This document shows, piece by piece, positions 23,313 through 33,821 of a stretch of DNA of 64,000 bases. The translations under genes and the position numbers were made by a program. Numbering within the stretch: position 1 is the first letter of the stretch; every line of letters begins with the position of its first letter. The DNA comes from Lolium rigidum (taxonomy: Eukaryota; Streptophyta; Magnoliopsida; Poales; Poaceae), in NCBI RefSeq assembly GCF_022539505.1, contig NC_061509.1:211878254-211942253 (forward strand), in the 5' to 3' direction. Under the pieces are notes generated by a model. The model was not told the origin of the DNA. It did not search any database and was given only the letters and a program-made list of their open reading frames with translations.

Positions 23313-26300
23313 CTACTGAAGAAACACGCCGAGGGCGAGAACGGCGTCAACACGGATGCGATCTGCCTCAGCAATCTCAGCCTGGTCATCCTCGTCCTTA
23401 CCCGTCACCAGCTGATCGCTCAGGGTACGGATTTCAGCCAGATCGGTCTTCAGATCGGCTGTGAGGCCTCTTGCTTCGTCTTGAGAATGGGCAACGAGGG
23501 CTTCCTTGTCTTGGATGAGCTGTTTGGTCACCTTTACCCTCTCTTCCAGATTCTCCAGCTCCTTGCGCAGGGTCTCGAGTTCGGCGCAAGTGGCAGAGGT
23601 GTCCGTCTTGGCGTCCAGAGCAGCCTTCTTCTCATTGAGCCGTCGGCACTTTTCGGCAATATCGGCTCTCAGCGGAAGTTGGGAGTGGCGAAGAGTAATC
23701 CTTTGGCGAGCCGATTGCACCCTTGACTTGAAGACCGACAAGGTAACAGCGGGCCAGAGCTTCACTTGCAGGGTCATGGGGAGGTGAGGCTGGATTTCCT
23801 CGAGGATCCCTTTGGCTTCCTCGGAATTTTCAATTAGAGTCTCAGTCGAGGCAGAAAGCAAGTCTTTAAGACACTGGAGTGAACCACGGACCGTGCTAGG
23901 GTTCGGCTCTCCACTTGCCTTGGAAGAAGTTGGTTCGATGGATTCTGGGTCGAACGAAAGCAAGCTCGAGAGATCACAGCCCTGATAGGGTAAACAAAGT
24001 GAGTTTAGCAGGCAATGGGGGAATTGATGGAGCCAAGGAGGGTAGACATACCTCTCCCAAGGAAGAAGGAACAGCCGACGCAGTAACAATCGGCTTTTCT
24101 GCGGACTCAGGTGGGTCAGCCACTTGGGCAGCCGCTATCGTCGAGGTAGCGAGATCCAGGGTAGCGGACGGCATCGGTACCTCCTCAGCGTCTCCGCTAG
24201 AAGTTTCTGCGGCCTGCAAGAAGAAATGATTAGCCGATCCGAATGACGACGGGATAGCATGAAAGTGTGACCAAGAAGATAATTACATTTGAGACCTCCT
24301 GGCTTGATGAAGAGGCTCGTGGGTTCTTACGAGCCCTTTTGACACAGCGGTGCTTCGTGCGTAACCCCGATCTGGTCGGGGCTTGGGGGGCAGAGGGTTC
24401 AGTGATCGACCTTTTCTTGGAAGCCGGCGGCGGCGGCCGTCCGGCTCGGGTGGTGGACCTCTCGGAATTACCCGAGCTCGAGTCCCCCTGGCTGGTTTCT
24501 TCGGCCCCGCTGGAGGATCCTTCAGTGGAGGCCTGTAGGAAAGGATACAAGCGTGTTATAAACAAATTTTTTGAAAGCGGACAAGCGCCTACAGGATCTG
24601 AACCAACTTACACGCAAGCTTTCTTGGGCCGGAGCTTTACGCTTCAGGGTTTTCCTGGCCGCCACCTTCCTCACCGCCGTCCTCGCCTGAGTCGAGGCTC
24701 GGGGGCAAGCGGCCACGAAGATGCTTTACTCTTGGGAGCCGATTTCGGTGAGATCGGCTGACTCTGCATTATGACTTTCTTCAAGGGTGGCGAGCTCTGG
24801 CAGAAGAGAACCACTGGTTCCGGAGGAAGAAATACGAAAGGGGAACCGTCGGCTTGTGTGGGAGCCGGACCATCTTGTTGCTGCTAGGAGAAAGAGTCAG
24901 GTCACAGACAATCACCATAAGGCAGTTACAAGAAATGCTTAAGTGACGGTACCCGGTCTGCGGGGGATCATACTCGGCGTCAAGCTCTTTCGGCGGCGGA
25001 CCTAGGGCCCTCCTGAAGACGTGGGTCTTCCACATAGACCACCAAGTTTCGAAACCATCGGTAGTGAAGGAGAAACGGAGGTTATGGGGAATTGGGATGG
25101 CCAAAGCATCAAAGAAGGTATAGCACCTTTGGGCAGTAAGGATGTCAGGCAGTTCGGCTCTACTCGCTGTCAGGTGGTGTAAGAAGAAGTGTGGAGGCAC
25201 CTGTCCGAGACCAAGCTGTCGAGCTGCTACTACTGGTTGATAACACTCATAACCGGGCTTGATAATCCGGTTCGAGGTACTCATGCCAACAGGGAGGAAG
25301 CAAGGACGAATCATAAGGGAGTACAAGTGCTGTGTGCTGGCGTCATCGGCAAAGTCATCCAATCGGAAAGAGACCGGGTTTTCAAAATGGGCCGATTCAG
25401 TGTAAGGGTGGAACAGGGGGTTGTCCAAACCTTGGAAGAAAATCTTAAACCACCCTGCTGCTTCCTTGGGGATCAGCCTGCTGCCCGGGAGACCATACAG
25501 GGCTTGGCCGTAGCTGGTGCATCGAATTTCCTTTCCATTTACATCCGGAAAGGTGCCTGGTGGTCAGCGATGGGAAGTCACGGGATTTGGTTTTGGAAGT
25601 ATAGTTGGACCCACAACCGAATGAACCACCGGGGGCCGCCGGTTTTAACTCGTCTTGCGAGAGAACGAGTTTGACGGACATCGGTTGAAGGGATCGATAA
25701 ATCTCTCCAAGAAATAGTTTGCCTAGGCCGAGTTGGGTGCCTTTAGCAAGTTCATAGGCCGGGGAGAGGTAATTCTTGGTGGGAGCAAGTGATGGGCCAC
25801 GAGAATATGAAGTGCTCCGACCGGAAATTCGGGAAGGGCTGTGTGCTCCCTCTCTGTCACGGGGCCTTTGGTTTTCATATAACGATTGAGATAGGCGCCC
25901 CGAGCTGGTACACTCTTTTTTAGAGGAGAGAGTGAAAGGGACCTTTGGCGGTTTGAATGCGAAGGGCTAGGGGATGCAATGTCTAGCCCCGTGATCATGG
26001 CCACATCCGGCAGGGTCGGGGTCATAGGGCCATGACCAAACATGAAGCGGTTCGAGTGCATCGGACCGAAGTAGCCGATGGTTTTCGGGATGTTCTCATT
26101 CTTCTCAAGAGGAGATAGCGATAATGACGGGGCATCGGCTATCCCTATGGTTTCCCAAGTGGCATAGTGGGATTTTGATACCCTATTGTACCATGCCACC
26201 CAACCTTCGGGAGGATTAGGCCGGGCTCGCGGGCGGTCGGCCCGAGAAGTCGGATCTAGGTTCTGGCTCACAAAGGGGATTCTGTTAGCTTCGCACGAAA

Positions 26301-26518
26301 TTAACAGGGCAGGACTCTCGGAAGAACGAGGACCGAGGCACATCGAATTTGCCAGAGAAGGATGTGGCAGAAGAATGTCTGAAACCTAAATTAGTAGCGG
26401 AGCGAGGCATTAATTCAGGTGTTTGCCATTAATCCCATGTCAAGTCGAACGGCGAGAGGAGGTTGAGGATTACCTTCAGTCCGGAAGTCGTGGTATCGGT
26501 ATTGGATGATTCCGCCAT
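23313..26518 (-). pseudogene. Antisense multi-exon gene with plant mobile domain (PMD) and coiled coil
   Basis: Read antisense to E. Exon 1 26518-26474 (MAESSNTDTTTSGLK, donor GTAATC). Exon 2 starts 26385 after acceptor TTTAG, giving VSDILLPHPSLANSM. The PMD-like part follows: WVAWYNRVSKSHYATWE, FGPMHSNRFMFGHG, PTLPDVAMITGLDI, then NPLFHPYTESAHFENPVSF and FETWWSMWKTHVFRRALG, to a donor near 24953 (GTACCG). Downstream exons show usable sites: about 24530-24290 (acceptor CTACAG, donor GTAATT), 24213-24052 (acceptor TTGCAG, donor GTATGT) and 23982-23313 (acceptor ATCAG). They are Ser/Pro/Lys-rich, ending in a Glu/Lys coiled coil and VLALGVFLQ. Frameshifts near 25795 and 25450-25620 break it. PMD proteins (MAIN/MAIL class) are known both as host genes and in transposons. 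The PMD call is by motif resemblance. Confidence 0.68.
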
Positions 26519-26811
26519 GAGATGCGTTGAAGGAGTTGGGGGCGGCGCGGTCAAGATCTGTGGAGGTGGTTGTGGATTGGAACTGCTCAGGCGGCGATTT
26601 GGGGATCTGACTTTGCCTTTTCAGATGGAGGTCGCGGGTTACCGTTTGGAAGGACGGCTAGGTCGACATTACCAGTGTTTTTATGATAGAGACCGATGCG
26701 ATGCCATCGGTTCTTTTTTTGAAGATTGTGTGACTTTGACTATCGGCAAAACCATTGACTGGAAACGCTTCTTCATTAACAAAGGAGGATTTTTAATGAA
26801 GAGCCGATTGC

Positions 26812-27048
26812 TCAAGAAGAGCCGATTGCTCGCATAACTACTGATGCTATGTCACTAATCCTCGCTGCCCTCGCCATCGGCATCATAGCTGTCACCAGTG
26901 CTTTTCTGGAGAACTCCTCATCACTGTTGCTCCAGTCTTCGACCGGAGCTTCTTCCTCTGCGTCGTCATAGTCAGCTTCATTATCTGCCCAGACACGGAG
27001 GCGCTTCGCCGGCGGGTATCCAGTGGAGGGGGAGGAGTCATTCGGCAC
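26812..27048 (-). pseudogene. Antisense acidic ORF of element E, shortened
   Basis: Begins MPNDSSPSTGYPPAKRLRVW and continues with an acidic stretch (DYDDAEEEAPVEDWSNSDEEF). Shares GYPPAKRL and EEAPVE with the D ORF (7309-6900) but lacks its Ser-rich N-terminus, so E has a deletion here. In a second frame the end reads GDSYDADGEGSED, which suits the acidic character better than the printed frame and suggests a frameshift. It lies upstream (antisense direction) of the PMD gene. Confidence 0.48.
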
Positions 27049-27235
27049 AGTTTAATAAGGAGAAGCCTAATGGGAGATTTAAAGCCATTGCGGTGTCCAA
27101 GGAAATGGTGCTAAAAGTATCAAGTTTTGCAAAAAGGCGAGGAGACAAGATATCATGGTAAAGGATGCTGCAACGGTTCTGCCACGACATGACCCGGCGA
27201 AAGAAGAACATAATGATTTTGGAAATGTCATTTCC

Positions 27236-27252
27236 AAAACCAGGGGGGCATG
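27236..27252 (+). promoter_or_regulatory. Polypurine tract of element E
   Basis: AAAACCAGGGGGGCATG, identical to the tract of D, abuts the 3' LTR. Confidence 0.8.
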
Positions 27253-28423
27253 TGTTATCACCAGAATTTGACCAAGTCAGAGGAGGGCCGCGATCAAGAT
27301 GGGCTTGAAGAAATATATATAGAAGGAATACGTGAATCGGCCTTTTATACCAAGTTGGGCTTGTTTGCCCATGTATCTGTAACATATTAGATCGCATCTT
27401 AGTTTAGAAGTGAGAATCTTACTCGTGCACGGTTTGGTGCACGCCCACATTAGAAAGTCCCCTGGACTATAAATATGTACCTATGGTTTATGGAATAAAC
27501 AACAACCAACGTTCAACCACAAACAAATCTCGGCGCATCGCCAACCCCTTCGTCTCGAGGGTTTCTACCGGTAAGCATCATGCTGCCTAGATCGCATCTT
27601 GCGATCTAGGCAGCACTAAGCCTGCCCACGTTGTTCATGCGTTGCTCGTATCGAAGCCTTTTTGATGGCGAGCAACGTAGTTATCTTAGACATGTTAGGG
27701 TTAGCATTGTTCTTCATATTACATGCTTTCGTAGTGCAACCCTTGCATGTGTAGCCGCCCTTACACCTATCTTAGGTGTAGGGGCGGCACCCCGCTTGAT
27801 CATAGTTTAGTAGATCTGATCCGTTACGATTGCTCCTTGTTCTACAAGGATTAGGTTAATATCCGCAATAGTTAGGCCTTACAAAGGGTTGGAGGATCCA
27901 GCGGCGTGTAGGGTGGCGTTTGCTAGCCCTAGAAAGGATGTTCGGGGATCAACCTCGTGTTGGTTTTTAGGCCCTGTCTAGGATCGGCTTACGGTCACCG
28001 TGCGCGAGCGCGAGGCCCAATCGTGAGTAGGATGATCCGATTATGCGGTGAAAACCCCGGATCGTCGTAGATCTCATCGGCTTTACCTTGATCAAGCAGG
28101 ACCACCATATATTCGGACACCTCGTCCGAATCATGGGTGGATCGGCTCTTTGAGCCGATTCACGGGATAACTCCGAGAGCCGATCGAGGCTCGTATTTAA
28201 CGTTTACGTGTGTGCCTCCGCAGAAACTAAGCGAGGCATCATCCACACCTTCCTCGACCGGGTATAGGTCGGGTGGCACGCCCTTGCAGTTGGCATCGGC
28301 GCGTGCGACCAGGAGGCTTTGCGGGCCGTCGCTCTGAGGGACTGGGGCCAGCCGCAGCCCTAGTTGTTCCCGGCTCTACGGTGTTGCCCGTCTCTGCCCG
28401 CCAGGGGGTTTCTGACGTCATCA
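27253..28423 (+). repeat. 3' LTR of element E (1171 bp)
   Basis: Starts TGTTATCACC and ends about TGACGTCATCA. TATA box at 27468. The two LTR hairpins recur at 27582-27613 and 27754-27789, the second with perfect GCCGCCCTTACACC-type arms. Confidence 0.87.
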
Positions 28424-28448
28424 TCCTCATTAACTATGATCTTTCGGC

Positions 28449-28783
28449 AAGAAGAAGCTCCCGAACAAGTTCACCGGATTTCTGGCCAACCGGGAGCTGG
28501 TCGAGGTGACCCTGCGGAGAGCAAGGGACATGCTGGTGGACGGTGGAGGTCTTGTTCGACGGGGAAGGCAAGATGTACCTCCACACCGGCTGGAAGAAGT
28601 TCACCCGTGCCCATGACGTCGAGGTCGATCGGTTGCTTGGTGAACTTCTTCTACAAAGACGATGACAAGATGAGCATGAAGGTGTTCGACAAAGAGTCTT
28701 GCCGTATCCACTACCACAGAGATGACCCTGGCAATGACAACGATGAAGGCAGCGAAGAAGATGAGGGCCAGCAGAACATCTAG
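28449..28783 (+). pseudogene. B3 DNA-binding domain gene fragment
   Basis: Three frames together give one B3 domain: KKLPNKFTGFLANRELVEV (about 28452), then WTVEVLFDGEGKMYLHTGWK and KFTRAHDVEV, then LVNFFYKDDDKMSMKVFDKE and SCRIHYHRDD, ending in an acidic tail (DEGSEEDEGQQNI, stop 28783). At least two frameshifts separate them. B3 domains bind DNA in plant transcription factors; this resembles the REM-like grass group. The 5' part of the gene is not seen left of element E, so it was lost in the rearrangement around E or never moved here. Confidence 0.75.
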
Positions 28784-28924
28784 TCTCTGTTTTTTGTATG
28801 AATATATTAGTGTCTTCCAAGGTTTCTGAATCTTCTTCACGAGCCGTTTCAATGTTTTTTCCATTTAAAAGCAACGAAACATCTTCAAAGTTATGAATAA
28901 AACAATAATTTTAAACAAAAAAGT

Positions 28925-29069
28925 GTTTAGGGCTCGCGTTTGAAGGACACGGCTAGAGAGAGACGCCCCCAAGCATGGGACCAAGGTGTGACGTCCCCTA
29001 AACGACCGATCCGACGCTTTTGACAAACACGGTTTGGAGGGCCCTAAAACCCTAAACCCTAAGATGCTC
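28925..29069. repeat. Truncated GAGCATC-type Harbinger MITE
   Basis: Shares the inner sequence of the MITE at 31197-31529 (GGGCTCGCGTTTGAAGGACA, CCTAAACGACCGATCCGACG) and ends AAGATGCTC followed by TAA. The left end is missing. Confidence 0.55.
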
Positions 29070-31193
29070 TAAGGCTACACAATCCAAGCTAGTTAACGGT
29101 TGATTTTTTTCTTGCAGGTAAATTGACTTTAATTTTTTTGAGTAAAAATGAAGATTGACTCTATTCTTTTTAGGGAAGGAAAAAAGTAGAATCACTTTGA
29201 TGCGGCTCAGAACCAAAGCCTCTGCTCTGCTGATTGCAAGACCGGCCTAGTTACTTACACCATGACAGAGAACGGCACCCTCTCGAAACCTACCCATGCG
29301 GAGAATACCCTAGTGGATAAACTCGTCCTTGAGCTCTTCCCCAGATGCCACCACCAGCCTCTCCCCCTTGCCACCGCCGGCCATGGTGGCCGGCGGTGAT
29401 TGAGAGGGGAGTCTAGTCTGGATTTCTTTGGTTTAGCTTCTCTCTAGCAAATAAGGAGGCGGCTGGATTTAGATCCTCCTCACCTCCAACTTTCTATGAT
29501 TCTTGGTGTTGCGGAAAAGCTTTGGAGCTGGATTGAAGTTGGATCTTATGCCAGCACCTCTTGGCCGAATCCATGGCGGGGCTTGGCTTTGGCTGGCCTT
29601 GCACCTCTTTTTCCAATCTTTTCTTGACGCAATAATGGTCTATGCAGACGAGCGTCTCTGCATAGCTTGGAAGTTGTAGTTATTCGTGCCGTGAGTTCGT
29701 CGCAACGTTCTCCTTGGAGAGATCTTCACTAGGGGACCTATGTTGGATGCTTGACTTGCCCCTGCTTCTTATGGCCGATTGGCGGCCCTCGTCCAGGAGC
29801 TTGACCTCCATCTGGAGGCCTTCTACTTCGACCATGCACCGTAGCTCACCACCGCGTCGCCCCTAAGTGGTTCGTCCTCGGAGGTGTTGACCTGTCCCGT
29901 GTGTATGGTTCTGCGCCGTCAACGAGAGTTTCCCGAGCAAGCTCCTCTCAGACCTCTACGAGCAGCGCTTCGAAGCCGCCGGAGTGCGGCGGAGATGGAT
30001 CCCATGCACCTGATTGCTTTTCTTCATTTTGTGCTAGGGACCATTTTTGTAATTGTAGATGCCTTTTTTTAAAAAAATTCTATGTTTCTCGGGGCAAGAG
30101 ATGTAAAAAGAGCATCTTTATAATTGTGTATCCACCGCTTTGAAATACACCTTCTAGGCCTAGGCCTTTTGGAGGGACACGGCTGCTCACGAGCACATCT
30201 GCTCCCGCTTGTTGATTGGTCGTGACCACCGTCGGGAGCTGTGTCGGTGTATATCGTTCGCCAAATACGGAGCTTTTGAAAACATTGGATACAAGAGTAC
30301 TATTGTATGTTTTTTGTGGGCCCGTGAATGATACCCGACAACGTCAGAATCCTAGTCTTCCTCTGCACTCCACCGAGAGAACCCGGTGGTGTGGAACAGT
30401 GGAAGACGAGGAACACAATCATGGAAGAAAGAGGTGATTGGGATTAGTGAGGTTCGGCATGGCTAGGTACAGATCAAATACATCAGCGCGTCTACCAGAG
30501 AGCAAGGATCGGAACCTCCGTTAACTGCCATGACCAGATTGCTTCGATCTAGCGACTCCCAAGACATCAATGACTCCCGGGGTTGGAGCGGAAAGATCCA
30601 TCTTCTCCAACTCAGGTGGATTGGGTCTTCTGCCTTAGGCAGACTGCTACCCAGTGTAGGCAACGGAGGTTTCGATCTATCTCAGCAGTTGCGTTTCATG
30701 TCTGAATCTCGTGGGCAAGTAAGGAGCTTTCTAGCCGTCCCTCTTTTGCGACGAGATCCGCTGCTGCGCGAGCGTGCCGAGAGCACGTGCAGACGTCGAG
30801 CAGCGCGCGCCGGCGACCTCCATGACGGCCACCTCCCACGACCCCTTGCTCCTGAGTATGTAAATCCCCATGGCCCGGCACCACTCTTGCCTCTCCCTTA
30901 TCTGTCTTCAACTCTAGTCTGATTTTTCCATTGTGAACTACCGATCATCCAGGGATTAGGATTATCATTAGAAATCAGAATTTGCTGCCTTGTTCCTGAC
31001 TTTCTGCATTAACATTATCAGAACTTCTAATTTATGTATTCTCAAAAAAAACTTCTAATTTATGTAGCCGTGTTTAACTGATGATTTTCAGTTGTTCATT
31101 TAGGCTCCGTTAATTATTGCACGGTCCACTGGTTTACAAATAGGGATACAGATATCGTGATGGTTTGCTGTGCAGCAGGCCTACCCGTATCAG
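29070..31193. other. Unassigned stretch, no gene supported
   Basis: Moderately GC-rich low-copy DNA. ORFs of 60-130 codons occur on both strands without domain signatures. A hairpin CACCGCCGGCCA/TGGCCGGCGGTG sits at about 29369-29396. The segment 29250-30120 has the look of a transposon-borne gene scrap (start- and end-less), but no protein could be named. Confidence 0.35.
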
Positions 31194-31196
31194 TTA

Positions 31197-31529
31197 GAGC
31201 ATCTCCAGTCGCGTCCCCCAAAGCGTCCCCCAAAGAGATTTGGGGGACGCCGGCCGAAAAAACGTCTCAGTCGCGTGCCCCAAAGGCCGCTTCGGTCCGG
31301 ACGTGCTCCAAATGTTGTCCGGCGTCCCTAGCCCATCCCCTGTGTATAGAGTCTCTACCGGGGACGCCGGACACGACTTTTACACTTACTTTTTGTTTGG
31401 AGGTCGCGTTTGGGGGGCGTGGCTAGAAAAGGGACCTTCTCCAAACGAAAATTTTGTCCGGACGTCCCCCAAACGACTAATCCGGCGCTTTGTTCGGACA
31501 TCGTTCGGGGGACGCGACTGGAGATGCTC
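31197..31529. mobile_element. Harbinger-type MITE (333 bp, TSD TTA)
   Basis: Ends GAGCATCTCCAGTCGCGTCC and GGACGCGACTGGAGATGCTC are perfect inverted repeats; TTA is duplicated at 31194-31196 and 31530-31532. The inside is made of CGTCCCCCAAA-type repeats. Similar ends border the larger element at 43511-45158. Confidence 0.88.
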
Positions 31530-32039
31530 TTAGTTTGCTTGTGTCAGTGCACCAGGGTGATTTTCACCAAGAAGAAAATACGAGACAAAGTACATAGACA
31601 ATACAAGTTTTGGCACATATCCCCATGTTTCTAGTCGGCCCTGATTTGGGGAGCATATGTGCTCGAGATCAGTTGTGCATTTCCCCTTTTGGAGGCCATT
31701 CTCACTTAGGGCATCGCTAATGGGGAGATCCAAATGGACGCGTCTGGACGTCCATTTTTTGCTGTTTGGGTCGTCTCCCGAAGACGCAGACACTCGCGGA
31801 CGGCCGTGACCCATTTTGCTCCCCAACGGTGCAACCCAAATTCAACACCACTTTTTTTTTCTTGCAAGAAATATCTAGAAGATCCTCAAGACGCTCCACA
31901 CACGCTCGCCGCGCAGAGCTCACCACGCTGCATCTGTTGCCGCTGTACAAGTCGACGCGCGTCGAGGCGCACACGGCTGTGCTAGCGGCGAGCTCCGCCC
32001 CCGCTCGTTCCCATGCTCGTGGCGAGCTCCGCCTCCTGC

Positions 32040-32226
32040 CTGCGCGGCGGTGGCGAGGCGAGGCGCGGCCGTCCCCGTGCCCGCGGCGGCGTGGCGAGGT
32101 GCGGCCGGTGCCCGCGGAGGCGTGGAGAGGCGCGGCCGGCCCCGTGCCCGCACGGCTAGCCCCGAGCCCGCGGCGGCGTGGCGAGGCGCGGCCAGCCCAG
32201 CGCGGCGGTGGCGAGGCGAGGCGAGG
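32040..32226. repeat. GC-rich minisatellite of element G, left part
   Basis: Units based on GTGGCGAGGCGCGGCC and CCCCGTGCCCGC repeat several times with variation. The array continues on the other side of element F (39175-39390). Confidence 0.75.
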
Positions 32227-33821
32227 TGATGGCGTGTATTTCACACGTTCGTTGGGGAACCCCAAGAGGAAGGTATGATGCGCACAGCAGCAAGTTTTCC
32301 CTCAGAAAGAAACCAAGGTTTATCGAACCAGGAGGAGCCAAGAAGCACGTTGAAGGTTGATGGCGGTGGGATGTAGTGCGGCGCAACACCGGGGATTCCG
32401 GCGCCAACGTGGAACTCGCACAACACAACCAAAGTACTTTGCCCCAACGAAACGAGTGAGGTTGTCAATCTCACCGGCTTGCCGTAACAAAGGATTAACC
32501 GTATTGTGTGGAAGATGATTGTTTGCAGAGAAAACAATAAACCAAGTATTGCAGACAGATTTGTATTTCAGTATTAAAGAATGGACCGGGGTCCACAGTT
32601 CACTAGAGGTGTCTCTCCCATAAGATAAAAGCATGTTGGGTGAACAAATTACGGTCGGGCAATTGACAAATAGAGAGGGCATAACAATGCACATACATGT
32701 CATGATAAGTACGAGTGAGATTTAATTGGGCATTACGACAAAGTACATAGACCGCCATCCAACCGCATCTATGCCTAAAAGTCCACCTTCGAGGTTATCG
32801 TCCGAACCCCTCCGAGTATTAAGTTGCAAGCAACGGACAATTGCATTAAGTATGGTGCGTAATGTAATCAATAACTACATCCTCGGACATAGCATCAATG
32901 TTTTATCCCTAGTGGCAACAAGCACAACACAACCTTAGAACTTTCGTCACTCGTCCCGGTGTCAATGCGGGCATGAACCCACTATCGAGCATAAATACTC
33001 CCTCTTGGAGTTACTAGCATCAACTTGGCCGAGCCTCTACTAATAACGGAGAGCATGCAAGATCATAAACAACACATATGCAATAACTTGATAATTAACA
33101 TAACATGGTATTCTCTATCCATCGGATCCCGACAAACACAACATAGAGTATTACGGATAGATGATCTTGATCATGTTAGGCAGCTCACAAGATCCAACAA
33201 TGAAACACAATGAGGAGAAGACAACCATCTAGCTACTGCTATGGACCCATAGTCCAGGGGTGAACTACTCACTCATCACTCCGGAGGCGACGATGGCGGT
33301 GTAGAGTCCTCCGGGAGATGAATCCCCTCTCCGGCAGGGTGCCGGAGGAGATCTCCATAATCCCCCGAGATGGGATTGGCGGCGGCGGCGTCTCTGGAAG
33401 GTTTTCCGTATCGTGGTTTTTTCGCATCGGGGGTTTCGCGACGGAGGCTATAAGTAGGCGGAAAGGCGGAGTCGGAGGGCCGACGAGGGCCCACACCACG
33501 GGCGGCGCGGGCCCCCTTGGCCGCGCCGCCTTGTGGTTTGGCCACCTCGTGGCCCCACTTCGTATGCTCTTCGGTCTTCCGGAAGGTTCGTGGCAAAATA
33601 GGCCCCTGGGTCTTTGTTTCGTCCAATTCCGAGAATATTTCGTTACTAGGATTTCGAAACCAAAAACAGCGAGAAAACAACAACCGGCACTTCGGCATCT
33701 TGTTAATAGGTTAGTTCCGGAAAATGCACGAATATGACATAAAGTGTGCATAAAACATGTAGGTATCATCAATAATATGGCATAGAACATAAGAAATTAT
33801 CGATACGTCGGAGACGTATCA
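32227..33821 (-). repeat. 3' LTR of element F (1595 bp)
   Basis: TGATGGCG...CGTATCA on the plus strand. Matches the 5' LTR closely; sampled differences are mostly transitions and CAG/CGG-type variants. Confidence 0.92.

Larger units (their letters stand above)
21704..28423 (+). mobile_element. LTR retrotransposon E lacking gag-pol, with antisense genes
   Basis: LTRs 21704-22868 and 27253-28423, primer site 22874-22891, polypurine tract 27236-27252, so orientation is plus. The 4.4-kb interior has no gag core, protease, RT or integrase. It holds a multi-exon PMD gene (26518 to 23313) and an acidic ORF (27048 to 26812), both on the minus strand. It is non-autonomous; the parent lineage cannot be read directly, though a Tat-like origin is possible. 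Target-site copies do not match (AGTTC before, TCCTC after), so one flank may have been rearranged. Confidence 0.82.

Noticed and set aside
29041..29065. CCCTAAAACCCTAAACCCTAAG, resembling telomere repeats
   Set aside because: Only about three imperfect units, and it lies inside a Harbinger MITE remnant; not an interstitial telomere array.
31717..32278. Overlapping 170-180-codon ORFs on both strands
   Set aside because: They run through the GC-rich minisatellite and into the F LTR; composition (Arg/Pro/Ala repeats) reflects the DNA repeat.
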